Assembly: GCA_964493095.1 (NCBI GenBank) | Contig: CAZBNG010000016.1 | Coordinates: 1 to 33,303 of the forward strand | Direction: 5' to 3' | DNA: 33,303 nt | Source of the DNA: CAYXSX01 sp964493095 | GTDB taxonomy: Bacteria > Pseudomonadota > Alphaproteobacteria > Micavibrionales > Micavibrionaceae | Shown here: piece after piece, positions 1-7,868 of the stretch | How positions within the stretch are numbered: the stretch's first letter is position 1 | How the letters are laid out: every line of letters begins with the position of its first letter | Translations under genes and position numbers: made by a program | Notes under the pieces: generated by a model | What the model saw: the letters and a program-made list of their open reading frames with translations, nothing else | The model's database searches: none | Told to the model about the DNA's origin: nothing

Positions 1-2
1 GC

Positions 3-719
3 TTTCCCGACACCCATTTTATCGTGCGTCCCCATCCGTCGGAAGCCCACGATATCTGGGTCGAAAAATTGGCAGAATTTCCCAATATGCACATGGTATA
101 CGAAGGCGCTGTTACACCCTGGATTATAGGGGCGGCGGCGATTTTCCATTTTAACAGCACCACGAGTATCGAGGCGAAAATGCTGGGATGCCCCGCCGTG
201 ACTTACATGCCGAGCCTTCCGACCTATATGGACAGGTTCGAGCTTGAAGTGCCCTTAACGCTCTCTCATGTTGCCCGCACGCGCGCGGACTTTCTTGATA
301 AGCTTGAAACGGTTTTAGCCAAGTCTGAAAAAGGCACGGACAGAGATATAAAAGGGGGCTGGTTGCATATAAACCCTGATGAAACGGCAGTGCAGCGCAT
401 TATGCGCGAGTTTGAAAAAATTGCACCGGAGCCTGCTCGCGCGCTCAGCACCCCACAACCAACATTGCGTCAGAAAGTAAAACGCTTCCGGGATAAAGCC
501 TTTGTTTCCATGAGTAACTCTGCGTTTATTTCCCGTTATGTGCCTAAAAATATTCTGGATCGTGTGGTTGGTCTGGCCTACGGCGCACATAAGGGGCGCG
601 GTCTTGATATCAATCATACGGCGCATACGGTGCATACCATCCAGAAACAAAATTCAAAAAGCGTTCCGCTTGATGTAAAAAATCTGACAGATTCCATTTT
701 TATGGTTTCGCAAAAATAA
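3..719 (+). CDS. Surface-carbohydrate biosynthesis protein, 5' end outside the window
   Basis: The frame is already open at the first bases, before the first possible start codon (GTG at 24), so this is the C-terminal part of a longer protein. Near the edge it reads an R-P-H-P-S motif, followed about 45 residues later by a N-S-T-T-S-x-E-A block and a G-C-P-A-V segment. This arrangement is known from capsule/LPS glycan proteins of the surface-carbohydrate biosynthesis and CDP-glycerol-transferase-like (GT-B fold) type, where the His and the Ser/Thr-Glu segment contact the nucleotide donor. The last 90 or so residues are basic and not conserved to my eye. The next gene begins 14 nt downstream and looks like the same broad fold, so the two probably act together in building or exporting a glycan. 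The exact substrate cannot be told from the sequence. Confidence 0.7.
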   Translation, partial: FPDTHFIVRPHPSEAHDIWVEKLAEFPNMHMVYEGAVTPWIIGAAAIFHFNSTTSIEAKMLGCPAVTYMPSLPTYMDRFELEVPLTLSHVARTRADFLDKLETVLAKSEKGTDRDIKGGWLHINPDETAVQRIMREFEKIAPEPARALSTPQPTLRQKVKRFRDKAFVSMSNSAFISRYVPKNILDRVVGLAYGAHKGRGLDINHTAHTVHTIQKQNSKSVPLDVKNLTDSIFMVSQK

Positions 720-732
720 CAGGAAAGAATTT

Positions 733-2067
733 ATGACCGACGGTTTGAAAAAAATATTCTTCTTTATGCGCGCTTATAACGATCTGGATATCCAGCTCTC
801 GTTAATAACGGAATTTGCCGCTGATAAACGCTTTGATGTGCATGTGATGTTTTATCCCTGTGACGGTTTTATTACTCATCCGCGTATCCATGAGGCGGTT
901 GACTTCATGCAGGAAACTTACGGCGTGAAGATCGGTTCAGTATTGGAAGACCCTGCCTGCCCTCTATGGTTACGGGTGCTCTACAGAACAAAAGACTGGG
1001 CGTTTAATATGCGTCAAAACCCGCTGGTGCGCGGCTTTTATCCTTTTGCGCGGCTGTTCCAGGCTTTAGATGTCGGGCTTGCCAAGGTATTAAAACCTGT
1101 GTTTTTAGGAAAAACCCCCAACTGGGTGCAGGCGATGGCCCAAAACTGGAATCCTGACATTGTTTTTACTGACGAGGCATTGTTTCAGCCGGGTCGCGCG
1201 GCGGTTATCGATCAGGCGGTTTTAGGACTAATTGAAAAAGGTGCTGTTTCCTATGCAATCCTGACAGGTCATCGCGTTTATTTCGACGTCTATCCTTCCG
1301 GTAAAAAGGAAGGCGGTGTTTACCGTCCTTCAAAAGCAAAAAGATTTTTTGTGCCCAGCGATCTGAATAAACAGATATGTAGCGTTCTTTATCCTAAAGA
1401 AAAAATTATTGTTGGTGGAAATTTGCGCATGGATAGCGGCTGGATTAAACGTATCCATAGTGAAATTCTACCTGATGCGCCCAACCTGCCTGACGCTCCT
1501 GTGAAAGTGGTGTTGATGTTGTCCAAGATGAACTATGGGGTTGAAGCGAACCTGATGAAGGAAACCATTCGCCGTCTGGGCGCAATGGAAGGTGTGGCGC
1601 TAGCGATAAAGCCGCATACGCGCGGCATGAAATTCGATTTTATGCCCAAAAGCGAAATTGGCCACGCTGTGATTGCCGATAAAATTCCATCCTCACAGCT
1701 GATTGCATGGGGAGATATTGTTCTGATGACGGGTTCAAGTATTGTGTTTCACTCCATGCAATGCGGTAAAGTTTCCGGATTTCTTAAGTATTGTCAGGAT
1801 CTTGAGACTATTTTTGATGACGGCAAATCTTGTGAAGTGTTTGAAAGTCTGGAAGGTCTGACAACCTATGTTCAAAACGCTGTTGAAAAAGGGATTCCGC
1901 AACCGTCTCCCGAAGTTGAAAAGGCGCGTGCCCATTTTACAACCCACGAAATTCATGGTGATGTAAAAGATGGCCTTACGGCGCGTAATTATAAGCATAT
2001 AATACTGGAAGATCTTGGAATGGAAGAAGCGGACACCCCAACTTTGCGGAAAAAAGCGAAAGCATGA
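733..2067 (+). CDS. Putative glycan transferase/export protein (GT-B-like)
   Basis: A 444-residue protein starting at an ATG preceded by AGGAAAG at good spacing. No signal peptide is seen, so it is probably cytoplasmic or peripheral at the inner membrane. The C-terminal half has a K-P-H-T-R-G motif (around residue 295) and then D-I-V-L-M-T-G-S-S-I-V followed by an F-H-S-M-Q-C-G-K segment. This is the same His-then-Ser-Ser layout seen in CDP-glycerol glycerophosphotransferase-like and capsule polysaccharide proteins. The N-terminal half, rich in aromatic residues, is not recognisable. Its stop overlaps the start of the next gene by 4 nt (ATGA), which implies translational coupling with the nucleotidyltransferase. 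Role: likely transfer or processing of the sugar made by the downstream genes. The family call is an inference from short motifs. Confidence 0.6.
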   Translation: MTDGLKKIFFFMRAYNDLDIQLSLITEFAADKRFDVHVMFYPCDGFITHPRIHEAVDFMQETYGVKIGSVLEDPACPLWLRVLYRTKDWAFNMRQNPLVRGFYPFARLFQALDVGLAKVLKPVFLGKTPNWVQAMAQNWNPDIVFTDEALFQPGRAAVIDQAVLGLIEKGAVSYAILTGHRVYFDVYPSGKKEGGVYRPSKAKRFFVPSDLNKQICSVLYPKEKIIVGGNLRMDSGWIKRIHSEILPDAPNLPDAPVKVVLMLSKMNYGVEANLMKETIRRLGAMEGVALAIKPHTRGMKFDFMPKSEIGHAVIADKIPSSQLIAWGDIVLMTGSSIVFHSMQCGKVSGFLKYCQDLETIFDDGKSCEVFESLEGLTTYVQNAVEKGIPQPSPEVEKARAHFTTHEIHGDVKDGLTARNYKHIILEDLGMEEADTPTLRKKAKA

Positions 2068-3194
2068 GCGAACACAGTAAAAATTTCAAGGATGCGTTTG
2101 TAGAGCAAGGCAAAACCATTGTCGAGGCCATGCGCATTATTGACAATGCCGCCCTTCAGATCGCTCTCGTGGTGGATGATGATGAAAAACTTTTGGGAAC
2201 GGTCACCGATGGCGATATCCGCCGCGGCATTCTGGCCGGTATTCCGCTGGAGGGTAATATCACAAAGATCATGAATGCGCACCCTACCACTGTAAAAGAG
2301 GGGGCGTCAGTGAAAGAGATTATGGACCTGATGACCGCGCGAAAAATTTACCAGGTTCCAGTGCTTGACGATCAGGGGCGTGTGGTGGAGCTTGAGCGCC
2401 TGCGCGTGCTCCTGGACAGGCAAGAGCATGAGGCACCGAAAAAGCCTGCAGATGTTTCCACCAATCCTTCCGAGGTTACGGTTTTTCTTATGCTTGGCGG
2501 AGAAGGCAAGCGTCTTCATCCCCTGACTAAGGATATTCCCAAGCCGATGATTTCTGTGGGGGGGAGGCCGCTGGCTGAAACCATCGTTTCGAACTTTGTC
2601 GCGCAGGGATTCACGAAGTTTTATTTCTCTCTGAATTACAAGGCCGATATGATCCGGGATCATTTTGGAGACGGCTCCGAATTCGGCGCTCAAATCCAGT
2701 ATGTTTTGGAAGATGAGCCAAGGGGCACCGCCGGGTCTTTGAGTCTGATTCCTGAACATCCGAAAGGCCCGCTTATCGTGATGAACGGTGATTTGCTGAC
2801 CAATGTGAACTTCGCCCATATGGTCGGCTTTCACCATGAAAACAAGGTTATGGCCACGATGTGCGTGCGCGAATATACGCATGAAATTCCCTACGGAATT
2901 GTTGAAAATGACGGCACCAAGCTCGGCTCGATTATTGAGAAACCCTCTCACAGTTATTTTGTGAATGCCGGGATATACGTGCTCAATCCCGAGGTTTTAA
3001 ACCTCGTGCCGCGCGAGGGATTTTTCGATATGCCCGGCCTGTTTGAAAAAATACGCGCCATCGGCGGGGAGAGTGCCGTCTTTCCGATCCGCGAATACTG
3101 GCTGGATATCGGGCGGTTTGAAGATCTCGAACGCGCGCGTGAGGAATACGCGGAAGTTTTCGGCAGCCCCCAGACCAAGAGTAAAGCCGGGTAA
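2064..3194 (+). CDS. Sugar-1-phosphate nucleotidyltransferase with N-terminal CBS pair
   Basis: A 376-residue two-part protein. Residues about 1-120 form a CBS-domain pair (two T-D-G-D / V-P-V-L-D type strands), a regulatory nucleotide-binding module. From about residue 138 comes a nucleotidyltransferase domain: L-G-G-E-G-K-R-L-x-P-L-T at 144-155 (NTP binding), then K-P-M, an E-D-E-P-R-G-T-A-G-S segment and N-G-D-L-L (metal-binding Asp). The family moves NMP onto sugar-1-phosphates. The CBS-plus-transferase architecture is that of PtmE-like GlcN-1-P guanylyltransferases in legionaminic acid synthesis and of other GDP/NDP-sugar synthases. The Gly-Glu-Gly-Lys variant of the signature is slightly unusual. 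It overlaps the upstream gene by 4 nt. Which NTP and which sugar are used is not determinable here. Confidence 0.85.
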   Translation: MSEHSKNFKDAFVEQGKTIVEAMRIIDNAALQIALVVDDDEKLLGTVTDGDIRRGILAGIPLEGNITKIMNAHPTTVKEGASVKEIMDLMTARKIYQVPVLDDQGRVVELERLRVLLDRQEHEAPKKPADVSTNPSEVTVFLMLGGEGKRLHPLTKDIPKPMISVGGRPLAETIVSNFVAQGFTKFYFSLNYKADMIRDHFGDGSEFGAQIQYVLEDEPRGTAGSLSLIPEHPKGPLIVMNGDLLTNVNFAHMVGFHHENKVMATMCVREYTHEIPYGIVENDGTKLGSIIEKPSHSYFVNAGIYVLNPEVLNLVPREGFFDMPGLFEKIRAIGGESAVFPIREYWLDIGRFEDLERAREEYAEVFGSPQTKSKAG

Positions 3195-3199
3195 AGGCG

Positions 3200-3844
3200 A
3201 TGAGTCCCCAAAGCATTATTTTCGATTTTGACGGTGTGCTGGTTGAATCGGTGGCCGTCAAGGGAACAGCTTTCGGTGCGCTTTATGCCGATCACGGGCC
3301 GGAGTTTCAGCAGCAGGTGGTTGAGTATCACGAGGCCCATGGGGGCGTTTCCCGTTTCGATAAAATCCGTTACTACGAGGAACAGCTTTTAGGGCGCAGC
3401 GTGACGGAAGGGGATATAAAAAATCTTGCGCAGCGCTTTTCCGATATCGTGGAAGAGCAGGTTGTGGCCTGCCCTGCGGTTGCCGGGGCACTGAAATTCC
3501 TGGAGGAAAATCACGCCCGTTTGCCGCTTTTTGTTGCCTCCGCCACGCCGCAGGAAGAGCTTGAGCGGATTGTTTCAAAACGCTCTATGAGCGTATATTT
3601 CAGGGGAGTTTATGGCTCTCCCGCCTCCAAGGCACAGAACATAAAATCGGTGCTGGAGACCTATCGATACGATGCGGATCGCACGTTTATGATTGGTGAT
3701 ACAATGAGTGATTTTAAGGGGGCGAAGGAAGCTGGGGTGAAATTTATTGGCCGCGTTGCTGCCGGAAATAAATCTCCCTTCCCGGAAGGAACAAAATTTG
3801 TTCAAGATTTAACAGCGCTACAGGAAGCGGTTGATGGTTTCTGA
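3200..3844 (+). CDS. HAD-superfamily phosphatase (Gph-like)
   Basis: A 214-residue protein with the full set of HAD motifs: I is F-D-F-D-G-V (nucleophile and acid Asp near residues 9 and 11), II is the Ser/Thr of A-S-A-T-P-Q-E, III is the Lys in the S-P-A-S-K-A segment, and IV is G-D-T-M-S-D. The length and cap region fit phosphoglycolate phosphatase-like enzymes, which remove phosphate from small sugar phosphates. It starts 5 nt after the preceding stop with AAAGGCG as ribosome site, and its end overlaps the next gene by 11 nt. Inside a glycan operon it probably dephosphorylates a sugar or ulosonate phosphate intermediate, as KdsC does in the Kdo pathway, although it is not KdsC itself. The substrate is inferred. 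Confidence 0.85.
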   Translation: MSPQSIIFDFDGVLVESVAVKGTAFGALYADHGPEFQQQVVEYHEAHGGVSRFDKIRYYEEQLLGRSVTEGDIKNLAQRFSDIVEEQVVACPAVAGALKFLEENHARLPLFVASATPQEELERIVSKRSMSVYFRGVYGSPASKAQNIKSVLETYRYDADRTFMIGDTMSDFKGAKEAGVKFIGRVAAGNKSPFPEGTKFVQDLTALQEAVDGF

Positions 3845-4454
3845 ATTTTTTTACAGTGATACGGATGATCTTGCCCATGCTCTAGCGGAGCAGATTGCCG
3901 GAGACCTGAAAGACGCGCTTAAAGAATTTGCTCATGCCACATTAATTTTGCCCGGCGGGTCAAGTCCACGCGCGCTGATGCAGCAACTGGCGCAATGTGA
4001 CATTCCGTGGAATGATGTGACTGTGAGCACTACCGATGAACGAGCTGTGCCGCTGGATAGCGAAGAGAGCAATGCCGGGCAGGTCCGAAAACTGCTGGGC
4101 ATCGCTCCCCTCTGGCTTTGTGATGCTGATGCCTGGGAGCGTCTGAAATTTCCTGCCACGGTAACCGTTCTGGGTATGGGCATGGACGCGCATATCGCTT
4201 CGCTGTTTCCCGGTTCCACGTTGCAGCCGGGGCGCGGAATCGTAAAAACGCAGGCTCCCAATCCTCCGTATGAACGGCTTTCCCTGACCCTTGAGACGCT
4301 TCTGGATACACGGCGTTTGATCCTGCTTGCGTCCGATGCAGCAAAAGCAGTGCTGGTTAAGGACGTGATGGTCGGGAAACACCCCGGAACACCGCTGGAA
4401 TCCCTTATGCGCGAATCCAAAGAAAAGCTGGAAATTCATGCATTTGCCGTGTAA
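3834..4454 (+). CDS. pgl: 6-phosphogluconolactonase-like protein
   Basis: The 206-residue reading from ATG 3834 is preferred because AGGAAG lies 8 nt upstream; a TTG one codon earlier is possible. Family signatures are clear: L-P-G-G-S-S-P-R (sugar-phosphate loop, canonical G-G-S-T-P), then T-D-E-R at 67-70, then S-N-A-G, and G-M-G-x-D-A-H-I-A-S-L-F-P-G, which is typical of Pgl/DevB and the related NagB fold. The known enzyme hydrolyses 6-phosphogluconolactone in the pentose phosphate pathway. It is a little shorter than the usual 220-250 residues. The setting is odd: there is no zwf or edd nearby, and it sits between a phosphatase and an aldolase in a glycan operon. It may act on a sugar lactone of this pathway instead. 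The family is secure; the pathway role is inferred. Confidence 0.8.
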   Translation: MVSEFFYSDTDDLAHALAEQIAGDLKDALKEFAHATLILPGGSSPRALMQQLAQCDIPWNDVTVSTTDERAVPLDSEESNAGQVRKLLGIAPLWLCDADAWERLKFPATVTVLGMGMDAHIASLFPGSTLQPGRGIVKTQAPNPPYERLSLTLETLLDTRRLILLASDAAKAVLVKDVMVGKHPGTPLESLMRESKEKLEIHAFAV

Positions 4455-4463
4455 AAAAGGCGG

Positions 4464-5231
4464 ATGATAAGTGGTTTGAAACAAAAGCTTCGCAGCGGGG
4501 AGCCTGTTATCGGCGGCTGGGCTATGATCGGTCACCCGGCGGTGGGCGAGATTATGGGCCGTGCCGGGTTTGACTGGGTTGCCGTTGATCTTGAACATAC
4601 GGCGACCGATATTCAGGTAGCGGAAAACCTTATTCGCGCGATTGATGGCGCTGGGTGCCCGGCGCTTGTGCGCCTTACCAATAACGATGAAAACCTGATC
4701 AAACGCGTCATGGACAGCGGCGCTTCCGGGCTGATTGTCCCGATGGTTGAGAGTGCCGATGACGCGCGCGCCGCCGTGAATGCCATGTATTACCCTCCGC
4801 GCGGCAAGCGCGGCGTGGGTCTTGCCCGGGCCCAGAAATACGGTCCCGGCTTTGATGAGTATAGAAACTGGCTGGAAAGCGAAGCCGTTTGCATTGTGCA
4901 AATCGAGCACATTAACGCGGTGAAAAACGCCCGGAATATTCTTGGCGTCGAGGGTGTTGATGGCTATATGCTCGGCCCTTACGATCTTTCCGCATCTCTG
5001 GGAAAACCCGGTGATTTTGACAATCTCGAATTTAAAGCCGCCGTGGAGGAAATGCACGCCATAGGCCGTGAAATGGGTAAACCCGGCGGGCTTCATATCG
5101 TAGAACCCGATGCGGCGAAGTTAAAAGAGGCCATAGATAAAGGGCTGACCTTTATCGCCTACAGCATAGACACGCGCATGATCGATGCCGCGTGCCGCGC
5201 TGGATTGAAAGCTATCAAAGGAGAAAAATAA
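4464..5231 (+). CDS. HpcH/HpaI-family class II aldolase
   Basis: A 255-residue protein with the features of metal-dependent 4-hydroxy-2-oxo-acid aldolases: G-W-x-M-x-x-x-P near the N-terminus, D-L-E-H at 42-45, a catalytic-type Arg (V-R-L-T), P-M-V-E-S, the Y-P-P-R-G-x-R-G segment, metal-binding Glu in I-E-H (about 148), and G-P-Y-D-L-S-A-S-L-G carrying the second metal ligand Asp. These enzymes reversibly condense pyruvate with an aldehyde to give 4-hydroxy-2-oxo acids. AAAAAGGCGG precedes the ATG. Its stop overlaps the start of the CMP-sugar synthetase (TAATG), the closest linkage in the operon. I infer that it makes, or breaks down, a 2-oxo-3-deoxy sugar acid that the next enzyme activates. 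A catabolic role is an alternative. Confidence 0.85.
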   Translation: MISGLKQKLRSGEPVIGGWAMIGHPAVGEIMGRAGFDWVAVDLEHTATDIQVAENLIRAIDGAGCPALVRLTNNDENLIKRVMDSGASGLIVPMVESADDARAAVNAMYYPPRGKRGVGLARAQKYGPGFDEYRNWLESEAVCIVQIEHINAVKNARNILGVEGVDGYMLGPYDLSASLGKPGDFDNLEFKAAVEEMHAIGREMGKPGGLHIVEPDAAKLKEAIDKGLTFIAYSIDTRMIDAACRAGLKAIKGEK

Positions 5232-6028
5232 TGAACGTTGTTGCGATTATTCCCGCCCGTATGGGGTCTTCCCGTTTCCCCGGAAAGCCGATGGCGCCGA
5301 TGATGGGCATGCCGATGATCGGGCATGTTTTCCTGCGCACGGCGATGGCGAAAAGCCTCTCTGACTGCTGGGTGGCGACCTGCGATGAGGAAATTAAAAA
5401 CTATATTGAATCAATCGGCGGCAAAGCCGTAATGACGGCCGATACGCATGAGCGTTGTTCTGATCGCTGCGCCGAGGCAATGACAAAGATCGAAGAGCAG
5501 ACAGGTAAAAAAATCGATATCGTGGTGATGGTACAAGGCGACGAACCGCTGGTAACGCCGGATATGATTGATGCTTCCGTTAAGGCCATTCAAGGCGCGC
5601 CCGATGCGGGTGTTGCTTGCCTGATGGCCGATATTACGGATGAGGAATCTTTTAAAGACCCCAATGAAATCAAGGTCGTCGTCGATAAGAACGATCGCGC
5701 GCTTTACATGTCGCGCGAACCGATACCGACAACCAGCCGCGGCGCAACGGCCCAGACCAGCCGCCGCTTAAAACAGGTTTGCATTATTCCTTTTACGCGG
5801 GAATACCTGCTGCGGTTTAACGAGCTGGCACCGACCTCTCTGGAAATCGCAGAATCTATCGACCTGAACCGTTGCCTTGAGCACGGCGATCCGGTCCAGA
5901 TGGCGCATATAGAGGGCGCAATGTACAGCGTCGATACACCCGATGATTTGCGCGCGGCTGAGGAAATCCTTTCCACCGACCCCCTTATAAAAGCCTATCT
6001 GGATGGCAAAAAAACAGCGGCGGCTTGA
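5231..6028 (+). CDS. KdsB-like CMP-sugar (ulosonate) cytidylyltransferase
   Basis: A 265-residue protein starting at ATG 5231, chosen over an earlier in-frame start (5192) because AAAGGAG lies just upstream and the conserved N-terminus I-I-P-A-R-M-G-S-S-R-F-P-G-K-P begins right after it. Other KdsB/NeuA-type marks are Q-G-D-E-P-L (nucleotide/metal loop), Y-M-S-R-E-P-I-P, an E-S-I-D-L-N-R segment and V-D-T-P-D-D-L near the end. The family couples CTP to the anomeric hydroxyl of 3-deoxy-2-ulosonic acids such as Kdo, releasing pyrophosphate. The canonical S-G-T-D-R is replaced by R-C-S-D-R, so the substrate may differ from Kdo. Position directly after the aldolase suggests that the aldolase product is its substrate. 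Cytoplasmic. Confidence 0.85.
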   Translation: MNVVAIIPARMGSSRFPGKPMAPMMGMPMIGHVFLRTAMAKSLSDCWVATCDEEIKNYIESIGGKAVMTADTHERCSDRCAEAMTKIEEQTGKKIDIVVMVQGDEPLVTPDMIDASVKAIQGAPDAGVACLMADITDEESFKDPNEIKVVVDKNDRALYMSREPIPTTSRGATAQTSRRLKQVCIIPFTREYLLRFNELAPTSLEIAESIDLNRCLEHGDPVQMAHIEGAMYSVDTPDDLRAAEEILSTDPLIKAYLDGKKTAAA

Positions 6029-6970
6029 ATGGGAAAAATCCTGATTACCACATCAAGTTTTGACCTTGAAGCGCCGGAAATAAAGGCTCTTGAAAAGACC
6101 GGGTATGAGGTTGTTTTAAATCCCTATAAACGCCGCCTGAGCGAAGAAGAAGTCTCCGGGCTTCTGACACCTGATATCACCGGCATGATCGCAGGTGTTG
6201 AACCGCTAACACGCAAGGTCATAGAGGGGGCGCAGGGTTTGAAAGTGATCTCCCGCTGCGGTACCGGCATGGATAATGTTGACCACGAAGCGGCGCAGGA
6301 ACGTGGAGTTGCACTTTGCAACACGCCTGACGCCCCTGCAAAGGCCGTGGCGGAGCTTACGGTCGGCCTGATATTCAGCCTGCTGCGCACTATCCCGGTG
6401 CAGGACCGTTCTATTCGCGCCGGGGAGTGGGAACGCCCGATGGGCCGTCTTTTAAGTGAGCAGGCCGTCGGGCTGGTCGGTTTTGGCCGTATCGGTAAGC
6501 TGGTTGCCGGCCATTTAAAAGCGTTTGGTTGTGAAATCCTGTTTTATGATCCTTTCGTTCAGCAAAGTGACCTTGGCGAATCTTTGCCCCTGGACGTCCT
6601 GCTGGCGCGCAGCGATATTATCAGTCTGCATATGCCCGCCAATGAGCAAACGCGCAATATGGTGGATGCCGCGTTCCTGCAGAAAATGAAAAAAGGGTCG
6701 TATTTTGTGAATACCGCGCGCGGCGAACTGGTGGATGAAGAGGCGCTGGCCTCTGCCGTGCTTAACGGACAATTGGCGGGTGCAGCGCTGGATGTGTATA
6801 AGGAAGAGCCTTATAACGGGCCACTGGCCCAGCTTTCCAATGTTGTGCTTTCGGCCCATACCGGGTCCTATGCCAAGGAAACGCGCGCGCAGCAGGAGGC
6901 CGAAGCCGCGCGGAATTTACTGGAGGCTTTAAACGGTTTTGATGAGAAACGGGAGCGGGCGCATGGCTGA
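6029..6970 (+). CDS. D-2-hydroxyacid dehydrogenase (SerA-like)
   Basis: A 313-residue NAD-dependent dehydrogenase of the phosphoglycerate-dehydrogenase type. The ATG follows the preceding stop with no gap. The nucleotide-binding loop is V-G-F-G-R-I-G (around residues 150-156), and the catalytic triad is visible: Arg231 in N-T-A-R-G, Glu260 in D-V-Y-K-E-E-P and His277 in S-A-H-T-G. The N-terminal substrate domain contains S-R-C-G-T-G-M-D-N-V. It lacks the C-terminal ACT regulatory domain of classical SerA, so it is a short-form enzyme. In this operon it probably oxidises or reduces a 2-hydroxy/2-oxo sugar acid instead of serving serine synthesis, but that is inferred from its neighbours only. 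It overlaps the epimerase gene by 8 nt. Confidence 0.85.
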   Translation: MGKILITTSSFDLEAPEIKALEKTGYEVVLNPYKRRLSEEEVSGLLTPDITGMIAGVEPLTRKVIEGAQGLKVISRCGTGMDNVDHEAAQERGVALCNTPDAPAKAVAELTVGLIFSLLRTIPVQDRSIRAGEWERPMGRLLSEQAVGLVGFGRIGKLVAGHLKAFGCEILFYDPFVQQSDLGESLPLDVLLARSDIISLHMPANEQTRNMVDAAFLQKMKKGSYFVNTARGELVDEEALASAVLNGQLAGAALDVYKEEPYNGPLAQLSNVVLSAHTGSYAKETRAQQEAEAARNLLEALNGFDEKRERAHG

Positions 6971-7868
6971 TAAAGGAAAAGTTTTACTGACGGGTGGGAG
7001 CGGTTTTCTGGGTTCGCATACGGCCAATGCGCTCACTCGCGCGGGATATAAAGTGCGGATTTTTGATCGCGAGGAATCCCCTTATAAACTGCCGGAGCAG
7101 GAAATGGTGATTGGCGATATCACCGACCGCGCGGCACTGGAAAAAGCGCTAAAGGGATGTGATTACGTGTATCATCTGGCGGGTATTGCCGATATCGGCG
7201 ACGCGGGGAAGGACCCTTACCGGACGGCGGAAGTAAATATTCTAGGTACGCTGGGTGTTTTGGAAGCAGCCCGGAACGCGGGAATTAAACGTTTTATTTT
7301 TGCCAGCACCGTCTACGTTTATTCCAATTCTGGCGGGTTTTACCGTGCCAGCAAGCAAGCTTGCGAAGGGTTTATCGAACTTTATCAGGAGCAGTTTAAT
7401 CTGCCTTATACGATCCTGCGTTACGGGTCGCTTTACGGGCGCCGTGCGGGGCCGGAAAACGGCATTTATAAGCTGATTAAATCCGCGCTGGAAAATGGCG
7501 AGATTACCTATAACGGTGACCCCGATGCCATGCGCGAATATATCCACGTTGCCGATGCGGCGAAGCTTTCCGTCGATATTCTCGATGAAAAATACGCCAA
7601 CCGCCACGTGGTGCTGACGGGCAATGAGCGTCTGCGCGTCGCCGACCTGATGCGTATGATCGCCGAGATGCTGCCGAATAAACCGAATCTGAAATTTGGG
7701 GAACAGAACCTGCAAGGGCATTATGTGATGACGCCGTATAATTACAGTCCGAAACTCGGCCTGAAGCTCGCGGGCAATGATCATATTGATCTGGGGCAGG
7801 GGCTGCTGGATTGCATTGCCGAGTTTCACGAAAACGCCGAACAGCAGAAACAGAAAAAAGCATCATGA
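6963..7868 (+). CDS. NAD-dependent sugar epimerase/dehydratase (extended SDR)
   Basis: A 301-residue protein from ATG 6963, preferred over an upstream in-frame ATG (6939) because GGGAG lies 7 nt before it and the Rossmann strand starts immediately. T-G-G-S-G-F-L-G at 10-17 is the NAD-binding loop. H-L-A-G-I-A-D and the Y-x-x-x-K catalytic pair (Tyr127, Lys131) follow, then a R-Y-G-S-L-Y-G segment and Y-I-H-V-A-D. These are the signatures of the extended SDR family that epimerises, dehydrates or reduces NDP-sugars. The product is likely an NDP-sugar intermediate for the glycan built here, perhaps using the nucleotide sugar supplied by the CBS nucleotidyltransferase. The precise reaction cannot be read from the sequence. 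Confidence 0.85.
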   Translation: MADKGKVLLTGGSGFLGSHTANALTRAGYKVRIFDREESPYKLPEQEMVIGDITDRAALEKALKGCDYVYHLAGIADIGDAGKDPYRTAEVNILGTLGVLEAARNAGIKRFIFASTVYVYSNSGGFYRASKQACEGFIELYQEQFNLPYTILRYGSLYGRRAGPENGIYKLIKSALENGEITYNGDPDAMREYIHVADAAKLSVDILDEKYANRHVVLTGNERLRVADLMRMIAEMLPNKPNLKFGEQNLQGHYVMTPYNYSPKLGLKLAGNDHIDLGQGLLDCIAEFHENAEQQKQKKAS

